64,000 bases of DNA. Source: Massilistercora timonensis. GTDB taxonomy: Bacteria > Bacillota > Clostridia > Lachnospirales > Lachnospiraceae. The position numbers were made by a program, and so were the translations under genes. The notes under the pieces were generated by a model. It made no database searches. It was not told the origin of the DNA and saw only the letters and a program-made list of their open reading frames with translations. The stretch lies in NCBI RefSeq assembly GCF_900312975.1, contig NZ_LT990039.1:434001-498000 (forward strand), read 5' to 3'. Shown here in pieces: positions 51,538 through 61,230 of the stretch. Each line of letters starts with the position of its first letter. Position 1 is the first letter of the stretch.

Positions 51538-53110
51538 AAATAGTCAAGAGATTTTTGGAACTTTTTTATTTCTATAAAAAAGGGTAACTTTAACAGACCA
51601 TCTGAACACATTGTATTTCAGATGGGACAAAGTTTAGTGATTTAAACAGCTATCTGAGCTTCTGGGCGTTAAAGTCTGTTCCCTGCCTCTCCAATGCATA
51701 GATGACTCTAACAAGCTTTTTGGCAACATGAGTGATCGCTACTCTGTGTGGTTTGCCTTCTGCACGTTTTTTAGCATAGTAAGCTGCGAATGTCATATCA
51801 AAACGAATTAATGGAAGACAGCAGTTGATGAGGACATACCGGAGCTGTGATGAGCCGTGTTTTACCATTCGCCCTCCGTGCGATTCTGTTCCTGATTCGT
51901 TTATGCCAGGTTCAATACCGGCAAAGGCGAGCAACTGAGCCGGGGTAGAAAAATTCGACAGATCCCCGTATTCAGAGTAGATGACAGCGGCAGATATGGG
52001 ACCGATTCCTGGAATGGACATATAGTGAGGATGGATCTCCTCGATCAAGTTGTTGATTTCTGTTTCCAGTGCGCCAATTTCCTTTACAAGAGATTTGTAT
52101 AGTGTAAGAAGGCAGTTGAGTTCCACATCAAAGATAGAGTTATTTATGCCAACCGTATTGGAAGCAAGTTCTTTTAGCCGAAGGAACTGCTGAGGAGAGA
52201 ACTTTCCTCTTGATAAAGAACGGAGTTTCTCATAAGAAGCGGAGTTCATTCGAGCCATTTTTTCAGCAGAACCATAGTTTTCAAGCAGATACAGCGCGGT
52301 TTTAGATAAGCGTTCATGAAAGAATGGCTTAAATTCAGGAAATGTGTGATCCAGAACATTTGTGATTTTCACAAGATAGAAAGAGCGCTGCCGAATCAGC
52401 CTGTCCCTTAAACGAGTTAGTGACTTTAAAGAATAAGCATGGTAAAATCCTTTTGGATGGGGTTTGTACTCTACTGTCATTAACCAGCGGGCGATTGATT
52501 CGCAGTCAACAGAGTCGGTTTTGGTACGCCTGAGAGAAGTGGATTTCTTATATTCCTTGATAAGGACTGGATTGATTTCCATGAAGCTGTGATGGGCATT
52601 CTCAAGGAAAAGTTCCAGATTGAGGGCATAATGAGCAGTAGATTCAAACCCTATTTTTATATCTTCGGGATTGGAGAGAGAATGTAAAGTCGTAATAAGC
52701 TGTTCAAATCCAGACATATCATTTTTGATAGTAAACTTTGAAACAACATTTTGATCAGCTGCGGAGAGGATGCAGCAATCGTGCTTGTACTTGGAAATAT
52801 CAATTCCAACAAAGTACATGGACATAAAAATACCTCCTGATCTGTATTTAGCACTGTTGTCTTCCACAGGGAATTCGACTGTGTAATCACGTAAATAGAA
52901 ACGTCAAGCGTTAACAAACTGATTAACAGTAATAGACGAAAAGCTGTGGTCTGAGTCACCTCGGAACAGTCGAAGCTGTAAAAAAACAGATACAGATCCA
53001 CAGTGCTTAAGTAAATATATCAGATTAGGATTGAATTACCCAGTAGAACCTGGGAGAAAGGAGAAAATCCAATCACTATCTAATATGATTGGATTATACG
53101 TGAAAATAGT
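51538..53110 (-). mobile_element. IS110-family insertion sequence between cbiQ and cbiO
   Basis: About 1.57 kb bounded on each side by AAATAGT (51538-51544 and 53104-53110), so the exact ends are uncertain within 7 bp. It contains a full-length IS110 transposase and about 280 bp of non-coding sequence upstream of it (52826-53108), where IS110 elements encode their bridge RNA. 51545-51649 is short non-coding right-end sequence. It inserted into the cbi operon in the opposite orientation. Confidence 0.8.
51650..52825 (-). CDS. IS110-family transposase (recombinase)
   Basis: 391 aa from the ATG at 52825 (AGGAGG 7 bp upstream). RuvC-like DEDD domain: MYFVGIDISKYKHD (Asp), GFESTAHY (Glu), LRRTKTDSVDCESIARWL (Asp pair). 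Central coiled coil, then the transposase_20 domain with PGIGPISAAVIYSE, LLAFAGIEPG and the catalytic Ser region GRMVKHGSSQLRYVL. Apparently intact, so the element may still be active. Confidence 0.93.
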   Translation of the reverse strand: MSMYFVGIDISKYKHDCCILSAADQNVVSKFTIKNDMSGFEQLITTLHSLSNPEDIKIGFESTAHYALNLELFLENAHHSFMEINPVLIKEYKKSTSLRRTKTDSVDCESIARWLMTVEYKPHPKGFYHAYSLKSLTRLRDRLIRQRSFYLVKITNVLDHTFPEFKPFFHERLSKTALYLLENYGSAEKMARMNSASYEKLRSLSRGKFSPQQFLRLKELASNTVGINNSIFDVELNCLLTLYKSLVKEIGALETEINNLIEEIHPHYMSIPGIGPISAAVIYSEYGDLSNFSTPAQLLAFAGIEPGINESGTESHGGRMVKHGSSQLRYVLINCCLPLIRFDMTFAAYYAKKRAEGKPHRVAITHVAKKLVRVIYALERQGTDFNAQKLR

Positions 53111-53972
53111 GAATGATATCTTGTTAAAAGCAAAACAGCTCAGCTATACCTACGAAGGCAGCGATGTCCCCGCCCTTAACGGACTGAGCCTGGAGATCCG
53201 AAGAGGGCGGAAGGTTGCGTGCATGGGGGCTAACGGCTCCGGGAAATCCACCTTCTTCCTGTGCTGCAACGGCATCCGAAAACCCGACTCCGGCCAGTTG
53301 TATTTTGAAGGCCATCCCTTAGACTACTCCAAAAAGGGGCTGCTTTCCCTCAGAAGCAAAGTAGGCGTGGTATTCCAGGACCCGGACAACCAGCTTTTCT
53401 CCGCAAATGTCCTCCAGGAGATCTCCTTTGGCCCTCTGAATCTTGGCCTTACCCAGCAGGAAACAAGACGGCGGGCAGAGCAAGTGATGGAACGCCTTGG
53501 CATCGCCTCCTTTGCCCACCGTCCGGTACACGCCTTAAGCGGAGGGCAGAAGAAACTGGTGGCCATTGCGGATATTCTGGTGATGGAGCCTTCCCTGATC
53601 CTGCTGGATGAACCGGCGGCGGCTCTAGATCCTATCCACACCCGGATCGTTCGGGAGATCATCGATGAGATCTCCGCAAGCGGCATCACCGTAGTCACAG
53701 CCACCCACGATGTGGATTACGCCTGGAGCTGGGCGGATGACGTGCTTCTCTTTCATGAAGGACAGCTCTTGGCTTTCGGCTCCCCAAAGGACGTCTTTAC
53801 TCAGAAGAAACTGCTTGAGACCGCCAGCCTGGAGACTCCTTGCGTACTTAAGATCTTTCAGGCGCTGCAAAAAGGAGGGTTCCTGCCGGAATCCCTCCCT
53901 TGCCCCAGGACAATAAACGAACTGGAAAGTCTTTTGTCTTCGCAGCGTCCCATGAATAAATCGCAGCCATAA
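53109..53972 (+). CDS. cbiO: cobalt ECF transporter ATPase CbiO
   Basis: 287 aa from the native GTG at 53109 (MNDILLKAKQLSYTYEG). Walker A GANGSGKSTFFL, signature ALSGGQKKLVAIAD, Walker B LILLDEPAAALDP, H-loop ATHDVDY. It powers CbiMNQ. The IS110 insertion removed its upstream ribosome site; initiation may now use an upstream in-frame TTG (53031) or ATG (53085) inside the IS end, or expression may be reduced. Confidence 0.9.
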   Translation: MNDILLKAKQLSYTYEGSDVPALNGLSLEIRRGRKVACMGANGSGKSTFFLCCNGIRKPDSGQLYFEGHPLDYSKKGLLSLRSKVGVVFQDPDNQLFSANVLQEISFGPLNLGLTQQETRRRAEQVMERLGIASFAHRPVHALSGGQKKLVAIADILVMEPSLILLDEPAAALDPIHTRIVREIIDEISASGITVVTATHDVDYAWSWADDVLLFHEGQLLAFGSPKDVFTQKKLLETASLETPCVLKIFQALQKGGFLPESLPCPRTINELESLLSSQRPMNKSQP

Positions 53973-54883
53973 ATCGATCGGCTCTCCGGCAATATCCGGG
54001 CATATCTTTCCCCCAAGCCGGATCTTAAGCGTTGTTCCCACGCCGCTGGAACTTGCCTGCTCGACCGTCTCCGGATCATAAATAATCACCGCCGCTACTC
54101 CTTCTACCTTTCGCTCCAGAAGACGCCGCAGCATGTGAGTACCGTCACCTGTCGCGCCGGAGCCAGGATTATCAGAAATATCCGCAAACACTACCGGAGC
54201 TTCTCCTTTTTCCTTCGCATCGTCAATGGCCTCGTCAATGGTCCAAAAGTTTCGCCGCAGATTCTCTCTATCCTTCCAAATCTCATTCGCAAGTTCACTG
54301 CTGATCTTCTGTGCTTTCGCCACGTACTTTGCCATACATGGTTCGGCGGTAGGCATATAGGAGAGCAGAAAATCCAAAGGCCATACGCCATGACCGGATG
54401 AATCCGTCCTTCCAATGTGTCCCACATACATTTGGCCGCCCGAATACCGGCTTCATAGGTGTCTGTATGGGGATAGTAATCATATGGGAAAAACGCGTCC
54501 GCATACTTCACCATCTTTTTGGTCAGGTTGCAATGAAGGTCCAGGGAGGCAATGATCGGAACCTCCGTTCCCACTTTGTCTCTAAGCGTCTCCAGCAGCG
54601 CTCCTTCTCCATCCGGGTATCCTTCTGCCACCATAGCGCCATGGAGAGCCAGCAAAATACCATCCACACGCTCCTGCTTCTCAATCGCTTCCAGAAGCGC
54701 GTCCCGGGCGCTCTGAAATACTTCCCGCGTTACAATTCCTCCTGGCTGCGCATTAAATGCCATCACCGGGACCAGCCGACAATTCTCTATCGGACAAAAA
54801 TAGTCAAGAATTCCCCCTAATTCGTTTCGAACTCCTTGAAAAACTTTAAAGATTTCTTCTCCAAAGAAATAGTCTCTTGCCAT
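53958..54883 (-). pseudogene. M81-family metallopeptidase (MlrC-like) pseudogene
   Basis: Frame 1 (54883 to about 54375) encodes FPYDYYPHTDTYEAGIRAAKCMWD, GGILDYFCPIENCRLVPVMAFNAQPGG and DGILLALHGAMVAEGYPDGEG, all typical of M81 peptidases. A slip near 54369-54378 shifts to frame 2 (FLLSYMPTAEPCMAKYV, VVFADISDNPGSGATGDGTHMLRRLL). The first 30-40 residues (HETNTFSP region) and the C-terminal domain, cut where cbiO ends, are missing. Intact members are about 490 aa. Confidence 0.85.
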
Positions 54884-55107
54884 GAATTTGTCTTTTTCAT
54901 TTCATCTTGTCTCCTTTTTTGATTTTTTATTTTTTCATCCTCGAATGTCCAAATAGGATAATTATACCATGTGCAGGGAACGCACCGCTTAACTTTCGAG
55001 TTGATAAGTAGGGGATTTTTATTGATAAAAACCGGAAGAATCATTGAAATGTTGATAACTGCAATAGAAAAGCCCCGGTGTAAACCGGGGACTTTGTCTA
55101 CAGTCTG

Positions 55108-55134
55108 AAAGGAACATCCCCATGGGATGTTCCT
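55108..55134 (-). terminator. rseP terminator; right copy of the 27-bp target duplication
   Basis: Same 27 bp as 48632-48658. On the minus strand the palindrome follows the rseP stop; its original T-run partner now lies at the left copy. Confidence 0.75.
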
Positions 55135-55142
55135 TTGTTCTA

Positions 55143-56174
55143 TCAGAAAAACACTCTCTGAATATCGTTATACATGACAAATACCATCAGCGCCATCAGA
55201 AGCACGATGCCTGCCAGGTGCACATACCCTTCCTTCTCCGGGGGCACCCGCTTTCTGCGCACCGCCTCCACCAGGAGAAATACCAGCCTGCCCCCGTCCA
55301 GCGCCGGAAGGGGCAGCAGGTTCATCACGCCTAAGTTGGCGGACAGAAGCACCGCCAGGTAAAGAAGCTGGGCAGTCACGGCAAAGCCTCCGTAGACCTT
55401 AGCCTGCTGGTAGCTGTCGTCCACCACGTCTACGATCCCCACCGGTCCGGACAGCTGATCCACGCCGACCTGCCCCGTCACCAGCATTTTCAGAGAATCG
55501 ATGGTGGTGCAGATCCAGAACTTCACTTCGTAAACTCCGTACTGGAGCGCGGTAAGGGGCGTGGCCTCCCGGGCCGGAGAAGAATTAAAGCCAAAGCGGT
55601 AATAGCCCAGCTCTTCATCCAGTTCCGGATCCAGGGTGGCCGTCTTCTCCTCCCCGTCATGGAGGAAGGTGATGGTAGTCTCTTCTCCCTGGTGATACTG
55701 ATTGTAGAAAGAAATCTCCCGGAAGATATTGATCTTCTTGTTCCCCATCCTTAAGATGGTATCCCCCTCCTGGATCCCGGCTTCTGCCGCCGGGGATCCG
55801 CTGTCCACGCTTCCCACCACCGGGGCGTCGTAGCCGGTCATCCACACCAGGATCACGGAGAAGACAAAAGCCAGAATGAAGTTGAACACCGGACCTGCCG
55901 CAATGACAGACATCCGGGCCCACACCGACTTATTATTGAAGTTGCCGGGAGAGTCTGTGGCTTCATCGTCCTCCCCCATGGCGCAGAACCCGCCGATGGG
56001 GAAGATCCGGATGGAATACCAGGTACCATGGTATTCTCTGGAGAAAATGGCCGGCCCCATGCCGATGGCAAATTCCTCCACATCAACCCCGTTCTTCTTC
56101 GCCAGCACAAAATGTCCCAGCTCATGGAAGAAAATGATAAAACTAAAAAGCAGTATTGCCAAAATAATACCCAA
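55143..56174 (-). CDS. rseP: site-2 intramembrane zinc metalloprotease
   Basis: 343 aa. HExxH zinc motif FFHELGHFVLAKK (His17, Glu18, His21), a PDZ domain (VVGSVDSGSPAAEAGIQEGDTILRMGNKKI) and the second zinc-ligand motif LLPLPALDGGRLVF. Cleaves membrane-bound anti-sigma factors or signal peptides. Last gene of the pyrH-frr-uppS-cdsA-dxr-rseP group; ispG, often next in Firmicutes, is not here. Confidence 0.95.
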   Translation of the reverse strand: MGIILAILLFSFIIFFHELGHFVLAKKNGVDVEEFAIGMGPAIFSREYHGTWYSIRIFPIGGFCAMGEDDEATDSPGNFNNKSVWARMSVIAAGPVFNFILAFVFSVILVWMTGYDAPVVGSVDSGSPAAEAGIQEGDTILRMGNKKINIFREISFYNQYHQGEETTITFLHDGEEKTATLDPELDEELGYYRFGFNSSPAREATPLTALQYGVYEVKFWICTTIDSLKMLVTGQVGVDQLSGPVGIVDVVDDSYQQAKVYGGFAVTAQLLYLAVLLSANLGVMNLLPLPALDGGRLVFLLVEAVRRKRVPPEKEGYVHLAGIVLLMALMVFVMYNDIQRVFF

Positions 56175-56182
56175 GTTTTTCT

Positions 56183-57325
56183 CTACCTCCTGCTTTCGAT
56201 CCGCTCATAAGTAGCCGCTTCCGCTTCCAGGATCTCCTCCAGACTGGGGTTGGGCCGGTTCTTGTGGGCCCGCATACAGTCCTCAATGATCTCCATGATC
56301 TCCAGATACTTGATCTCCTTCAAAAGGAACTTCTTCACCGCCAGCTCATTGGCCGCGTTGAATACGGTTGGCAGGGTGCCTCCCGCTCTTCCCGCCTCAT
56401 AGGCCAGAGCCAGGCAGTAGAAGGTATCCAGATCCGGTTTCCCAAAATCCAGATGGGAAAGAGTCCAGAAATCCAGCCGCTCTCCCGGAAGATACCGTCT
56501 ATCCGGATAATACAGGGCATACTGGATGGGCAGCTTCATGTCCGGCGTCCCCAGCTGAGCCATCACTGCTCCATCCTCATACTCTACCATGGAATGGATC
56601 ACGCTCTGAGGCTGGATCACCACCTGGATCTGGTCCACGTCCACTCCGAAAAGCCATTTGGCCTCGATCACTTCCAACCCCTTATTCACCAGCGTGGAAG
56701 AATCAATGGTGATCTTGCGCCCCATAGACCAGTTGGGATGGCGCAGGGCATCCTCCACCGTCACATTTAAGAGATCTTCCTGCTTCTTTCCCCGGAAGGG
56801 ACCGCCGGAAGCAGTGAGAAGGATCTTCTGGATCTTATTTCCCTCATTTCCCTGAAGGGACTGGAAGATGGCGCTGTGTTCGCTGTCCACCGGAAGGATG
56901 GACACCTTGTGCTCCTTTGCCAGCGGCATGATGATGTGGCCGGCGGTCACCATAGTCTCCTTGTTGGCAAGGGCAATGTCCTTCCCTGCCTTGATGGCCG
57001 CGATAGTGGGGCGAAGTCCGATCATCCCCACGATGGCAGTCGCCAGGATCTCCGTCTCTTCCAGCACGGCCACCTGGATCAGCCCTTCCATGCCGGAGAC
57101 AATCTCCACAGGAAGATCCGCCGTGCGGATCCTGAGTTCCCTCGCCTTCTCCTCGCTCCAGACTGCCGCCAGCCGGGGACGGAACTCCCGGATCTGCTGT
57201 TCCAGCCGGGCAATGTTGCTCCCTGCCGCCAGCGCGCACACCTCAATATCCTGATTCTCCCGGACTACTTCCAGGGTCTGGGTCCCGATGGAACCAGTGG
57301 AACCCAATATGGCTATTTTCTTCAT
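56183..57325 (-). CDS. dxr: 1-deoxy-D-xylulose-5-phosphate reductoisomerase
   Basis: 380 aa. NADPH site AILGSTGSIGTQTLEVV, substrate/metal motifs DSEHSAIFQSLQG, LTASGGPFRG, DSSTLVNKGLEVIEAKWLF and the C-terminal FNAANELAV. Second step of the MEP isoprenoid pathway, supplying precursors for UppS next door. Starts 8 bp upstream of rseP. Confidence 0.97.
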   Translation of the reverse strand: MKKIAILGSTGSIGTQTLEVVRENQDIEVCALAAGSNIARLEQQIREFRPRLAAVWSEEKARELRIRTADLPVEIVSGMEGLIQVAVLEETEILATAIVGMIGLRPTIAAIKAGKDIALANKETMVTAGHIIMPLAKEHKVSILPVDSEHSAIFQSLQGNEGNKIQKILLTASGGPFRGKKQEDLLNVTVEDALRHPNWSMGRKITIDSSTLVNKGLEVIEAKWLFGVDVDQIQVVIQPQSVIHSMVEYEDGAVMAQLGTPDMKLPIQYALYYPDRRYLPGERLDFWTLSHLDFGKPDLDTFYCLALAYEAGRAGGTLPTVFNAANELAVKKFLLKEIKYLEIMEIIEDCMRAHKNRPNPSLEEILEAEAATYERIESRR

Positions 57326-57380
57326 AATGTCTCCTCTTTATTCTATGTCGCCTGCAGGCTTCTCATTATCCAATCTTTTT

Positions 57381-58190
57381 CTAAAGCGCTCCGCCTAAGG
57401 CCGCCGCCAGGTAATAGATCACCGGCGCAGTGAAGATCACACTGTCAAACCGGTCCAGGATCCCGCCGTGGCCGGGGATCAGCTTCCCATAATCCTTGAT
57501 GTCGTGGTTCCGCTTGATGGCGGAAGCCGCCAGATCCCCGATCTGGGAGATCACGCCTCCGGCTCCGCAGATCAACGCGTAATGAGCCGGATTTACCTGG
57601 ACGCCGCCCCACTGGTTCATGGCCAATGCGAACAGAGCTCCCAGAAGCGCCGCTCCTGCCACGCCGCCCACGCCTCCTTCAATGGATTTCTTAGGGCTCA
57701 GCTTTGGCGCCATCTTATGCTTCCCGATCAGCATTCCCACACAGTAAGCGCAGGTATCGCACCCCCAGGAGCTTAAGAAGATGAGCCAGACGATCACGCC
57801 ACCCTCTTCCGGCAGCATCCGGGTCTGATAGATATAGGACAGCATCACCGCCACGTAGAACAGGCCGAAGAATACGGTCATCACCTGCTCCGCCCGGTAT
57901 CTGGGGAAAGAGAACACATAGACCGCCATCAGAGCCACCAGGAACAGGATGGTCAGGAGCATCAGATACTCCGTCTCCCCTACGTACAGGAAGCGATAAT
58001 AGAACGCCGCCGCAAGATAACCTGCGACGCCCAGCAGCGTCTCTCTTGCCCCTACCACCTGATAGAGCTCCGTCATGCCGATCAGGCTCACTGCCAGAAG
58101 CAGGGCAAAAAGGACGTTCCCCCCAAGCCCCACGGTAGCGATCAGGATGATCACCAGCACGATCCCGCTCAAAAGCCTTGTCTTAAACAT
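57381..58190 (-). CDS. cdsA: phosphatidate cytidylyltransferase
   Basis: 269 aa, about eight hydrophobic helices. C-terminal CTP_transf_1 signature GDLAASAIKRNHDIKDYGKLIPGHGGILDRFDS. Makes CDP-diacylglycerol for phospholipid synthesis. One base separates it from uppS. Confidence 0.95.
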   Translation of the reverse strand: MFKTRLLSGIVLVIILIATVGLGGNVLFALLLAVSLIGMTELYQVVGARETLLGVAGYLAAAFYYRFLYVGETEYLMLLTILFLVALMAVYVFSFPRYRAEQVMTVFFGLFYVAVMLSYIYQTRMLPEEGGVIVWLIFLSSWGCDTCAYCVGMLIGKHKMAPKLSPKKSIEGGVGGVAGAALLGALFALAMNQWGGVQVNPAHYALICGAGGVISQIGDLAASAIKRNHDIKDYGKLIPGHGGILDRFDSVIFTAPVIYYLAAALGGAL

Positions 58191-58191
58191 C

Positions 58192-58902
58192 TTACTCTTC
58201 CTCCTTTACCCCGCCGTATCTCCGGTCTCTGGCGTTGTACTGTTCCACTGCCTTCAGAAGTTCTTCCTTGGTAAAATCCGGCCAGGGCACATCGGTAAAA
58301 TAGAATTCTGTATAGGCCAGCTGCCACAGAAGATAGTTGGACAGCCGCTGTTCCCCGCTGGTCCGGATCAGAAGGTCCGGGTCCGGGATATCGTGGGTGT
58401 CCAGGTACCGGTCGATCACCTGCTCGTCGATCTCCTCTGCCGCAAGACGCCCGTCCCTGCAGTCCGCGGCGATCCGACGCACCGCCCGGGTGATCTCATC
58501 CCGGCTCCCGTAATTGATGGCGATCTGGAAATTCAGCCCCCCGTTGTCCTTAGTGGATTCCTCCAGCTCCTCGATCCGGCTGCGGATATCCTCGTCCAAC
58601 CGGGTGATATCTCCGATCACGCGGATCTTCATATCGTTCTTCGCCGCCGTCTTAAGACAGGTCTTCATATAATTGCGCAGAAGCTTCATCAGCGCATCCA
58701 CCTCGTCTTTGGGACGGTTCCAGTTCTCCGTGGAGAAGGCGTACACCGTCAGGTACTTGATCCCCATCCGCCAGGCTTCCTCACAGATCCGCTCCACGTT
58801 CTTGCTCCCCTGGGCATGGCCGTAATTGCGGGGCATTCCCTTTGCCTTCGCCCACCGGCCGTTCCCATCCAAAATAATCGCGACATGCCGCGGCATATTC
58901 AT
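58192..58902 (-). CDS. uppS: isoprenyl (undecaprenyl) diphosphate synthase
   Basis: 236 aa from the ATG at 58902 (GGAGGGAATT upstream). Signature PRHVAIILDGNGRWAKAKG with catalytic Asp, YAFSTENWNRP, and DLLIRTSGEQRLSNYLLWQLAYTEFYF. Cis-prenyltransferase making the C55 lipid carrier of cell-wall synthesis. Confidence 0.96.
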   Translation of the reverse strand: MNMPRHVAIILDGNGRWAKAKGMPRNYGHAQGSKNVERICEEAWRMGIKYLTVYAFSTENWNRPKDEVDALMKLLRNYMKTCLKTAAKNDMKIRVIGDITRLDEDIRSRIEELEESTKDNGGLNFQIAINYGSRDEITRAVRRIAADCRDGRLAAEEIDEQVIDRYLDTHDIPDPDLLIRTSGEQRLSNYLLWQLAYTEFYFTDVPWPDFTKEELLKAVEQYNARDRRYGGVKEEE

Positions 58903-58928
58903 AACAATTCCCTCCACATACACACAAA

Positions 58929-58958
58929 GACAGACCCCTTATCAAAAGGGGGTCTGTC
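58929..58958 (-). promoter_or_regulatory. stable hairpin between frr and uppS
   Basis: Perfect 10-bp stem (58929-58938 with 58949-58958), followed on the minus strand by TTTGTG only. Too weak a T-run for efficient termination; it may partially attenuate or stabilise the mRNA. Confidence 0.45.
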
Positions 58959-58992
58959 CCCTCCTCATCGTTAAGACCCTCCAGCGTCTGAC

Positions 58993-59544
58993 TTATACCG
59001 TCATAACCTCTTTGGACTTCACTTCCACAGCCTTGTCCACCTCTTTGATGAACCGGTCAGTGGTCTTCTGAAGCTCGTCCTCCATGTCCTTGATCTCGTC
59101 CTCAGAGATCTCGGAACCTTTCAGCTTCTTAAGCATATCGTTGCCGTCCCGGCGGATGTTGCGCACCGCCACCTTGGCAGCCTCGCCCTTCTTCTTTACA
59201 TCCTTGACAAGCTCCTTCCTTCGCTCCTCAGTAAGCTCCGGAAATACCAGGCGCACGGTGGTTCCGTCGTTGGTGGGATTGATCCCCAGATCGGAAACCT
59301 GGATCGCCTTCTCGATCACCTTCAGCATGCTCTTCTCCCAGGGCTGGATCTGGATCATCCGGGCCTCCGGAACAGATACGTTGGCTACCTGCTGGATAGG
59401 CGTAGGTGTTCCGTAATAGTCCACCACGATCTTGTTCAGCACGTTGGGGTTGGCTCTTCCCGCGCGGATCGCAGCCAGTTCTCCGTCCAGATTGGCCAGC
59501 GTCTTGGTCATCTTCTCCTCATAGATCTTCAGCTTCTCATGCAT
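58993..59544 (-). CDS. frr: ribosome recycling factor
   Basis: 183 aa, the usual length. RRF signatures: [70 protein letters not shown]. With EF-G it dissociates post-termination ribosomes. 14 bp downstream of pyrH. Confidence 0.97.
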   Translation of the reverse strand: MHEKLKIYEEKMTKTLANLDGELAAIRAGRANPNVLNKIVVDYYGTPTPIQQVANVSVPEARMIQIQPWEKSMLKVIEKAIQVSDLGINPTNDGTTVRLVFPELTEERRKELVKDVKKKGEAAKVAVRNIRRDGNDMLKKLKGSEISEDEIKDMEDELQKTTDRFIKEVDKAVEVKSKEVMTV

Positions 59545-59557
59545 AATGATATCCTCC

Positions 59558-60259
59558 TTATTCTGATACAGTCACTTTCGTTCCTGTGAATGTCCCTGAC
59601 ATAGTATTGACGATACTGTTCTCCTCGTTCAGCCCGAAGACCAGCATAGGCATCTTGTTCTCCAGGCACATGATGGAAGCCGTCAGATCCACTGCCATCA
59701 GCTTCTTGTCGATGATCTCCTGGATAGAGATCTCATCATACTTCTTCGCCTGGGGGTTCACCTTGGGATCGCTGTCATAGATCCCGTCGATGGCCTTGGC
59801 AAGCAGCATTGCGTCCGCCTCGATCTCAATGGCCCGCAGCACCGCTCCTGTATCGGTAGAGAAATAAGGATGTCCGGTTCCTCCCGCGAAGAAGATCACC
59901 TTCCCCGCCTCCAGGGCTTCTACCGCCGCATCCTTGGAAAACAGCGTGGTAAAGGCTCCGCACACAAAGGGAGTGAACACCTCCGTCTTCATCCCCGCAT
60001 AGCGGAAGATGTCTGACACGTAGATACAGTTCATCACCGTGGCCAGCATTCCAATCTGATCCGCCTTCACCCGGTCAATGGTCTCGCTGGTCCTGCCCCG
60101 CCAGAAGTTGCCCCCTCCGGTCACGATGGCTACCTGGATCCCTTCCTCTGTAAGCTTCTTTACCTGTCTTGCCACGCCCAGACAGGTCTCCTCGTCAAAA
60201 CCTGTCTTCTTGTCGCCGGCAAGCGCTTCTCCGCTGAGTTTCAATAATACCCTTTTCAT
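59558..60259 (-). CDS. pyrH: UMP kinase
   Basis: 233 aa from the ATG at 60259 (AAAGGAG upstream; a longer frame to 60280 lacks support). [37 protein letters not shown] are typical of the aspartokinase-like UMP kinase. Phosphorylates UMP, coupling pyrimidine supply to the translation gene frr. A TATACT box at about 60292-60297 may be the -10 of this operon's promoter. Confidence 0.95.
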   Translation of the reverse strand: MKRVLLKLSGEALAGDKKTGFDEETCLGVARQVKKLTEEGIQVAIVTGGGNFWRGRTSETIDRVKADQIGMLATVMNCIYVSDIFRYAGMKTEVFTPFVCGAFTTLFSKDAAVEALEAGKVIFFAGGTGHPYFSTDTGAVLRAIEIEADAMLLAKAIDGIYDSDPKVNPQAKKYDEISIQEIIDKKLMAVDLTASIMCLENKMPMLVFGLNEENSIVNTMSGTFTGTKVTVSE

Positions 60260-60326
60260 CCTGTCATGCTCCTTTCGCATACTTAGGTAAAGTATACCAT
60301 AGGGATGAAAAAAATGGAATACGCAA

Positions 60327-61154
60327 CTAACATTCCTGCAAAAGCTGCCTGGCCTCCTCTGCCGCCGCCATGGTCCCTCCCTGCTGTTTCACATAGGCCA
60401 GATACATACCGGCGCTCCTTTTCTCCCCCAGCCCCAGACAGATCCTGGCCATCCACATGCTGTAGGTGACCTGAGCCATCTTCCAGGAGACAGTACCTGT
60501 CCCGGTCCTCCTGGTGGCCTGCAGGAAAAGGAATGCCTTTTCATAATCCCGGTTCTCCACCGCCCGGAACAGGTTGTTGTTGGCACACACCAGGGCAAAC
60601 TGCTGCCGCCACCGGGGCTTTGGCCCAAGCGCAAGACGGCAGGCCTCCTCCAGAGCTGCCACTTCCCCGCCCCGCCCCTGCTTAAAGCAAAGAGAGCACA
60701 GACACTGATAATACCCCGGAATCAGGTTTTTCCGCAGTTTCTGCACCGGAACACTGGCAAGGGTATCCTGCGCCCTGCCATAATCTCCCTGCTGATACTG
60801 AGCTATGGCCAGATTGCAGGCCTTCCATCCCGGCTGCAGGAAGAAATGAAGTTTCAAAAGGCAGGCTTCATAGAGAGCCGGATCACATTGCTCCTGATAG
60901 ACCCGGTTCAGGATCATCCCGCCGCTTTGCTTCACCAGGACGGCTGCCACCGCAAAAAGAGCGAAGACCACATAGGCGCTAAATAAAAGCGCCGTCATCG
61001 CCAGCCCTCCCAGTTCTTCCGCCGCAGGACCTTCCAACACTCTGAAGACTATATAGAAGAGATACACGATCCCCACTGCCAGGATCATCCAGGCCAGACC
61101 CTTCCGTTTCCGGTAAGCTCTTACCAGTTCTCTTGCCCGCGCTTCCATTTCCAT
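60327..61154 (-). CDS. membrane protein with TPR-like helical region
   Basis: 275 aa from the ATG at 61154 (GGAGG, 8 bp). Two membrane helices (about 20-42 and 50-75) near the N-terminus, then a soluble all-helical tail resembling tetratricopeptide repeats (LAIAQYQQGDYGRAQDTLASV, FKQGRGGEVAALEEACRLALG, MWMARICLGLGEKRSAGMYLAYVKQQ). No family recognised with confidence. Monocistronic between pyrH and the tetR operon. Confidence 0.75.
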   Translation of the reverse strand: MEMEARARELVRAYRKRKGLAWMILAVGIVYLFYIVFRVLEGPAAEELGGLAMTALLFSAYVVFALFAVAAVLVKQSGGMILNRVYQEQCDPALYEACLLKLHFFLQPGWKACNLAIAQYQQGDYGRAQDTLASVPVQKLRKNLIPGYYQCLCSLCFKQGRGGEVAALEEACRLALGPKPRWRQQFALVCANNNLFRAVENRDYEKAFLFLQATRRTGTGTVSWKMAQVTYSMWMARICLGLGEKRSAGMYLAYVKQQGGTMAAAEEARQLLQEC

Positions 61155-61230
61155 ATGCCGCACCTCCGTCTTTTTCCCTTCTCTTTCCCTGATTTTACCA
61201 CAAAACAGATCTTTAAATCATAAAAATCAA

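Larger units (their letters stand above)
48659..55107. mobile_element. IS1182-bounded block carrying cobalt-transport genes
   Basis: Perfect 17-bp terminal inverted repeats (48659-48675 and 55091-55107; CAGACTGTAGACAAAGT and its complement) flanked by a perfect 27-bp direct repeat of target. Inside: transposase remnant, cobalamin-riboswitch-controlled cbiMNQO, an IS110 element and an M81 pseudogene. Either the block transposed as a passenger-carrying IS, or an intact IS was later invaded by the cbi genes. 54884-55090 holds only IS-end sequence and a possible TATAAT box; I see no gene there. Confidence 0.8.
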
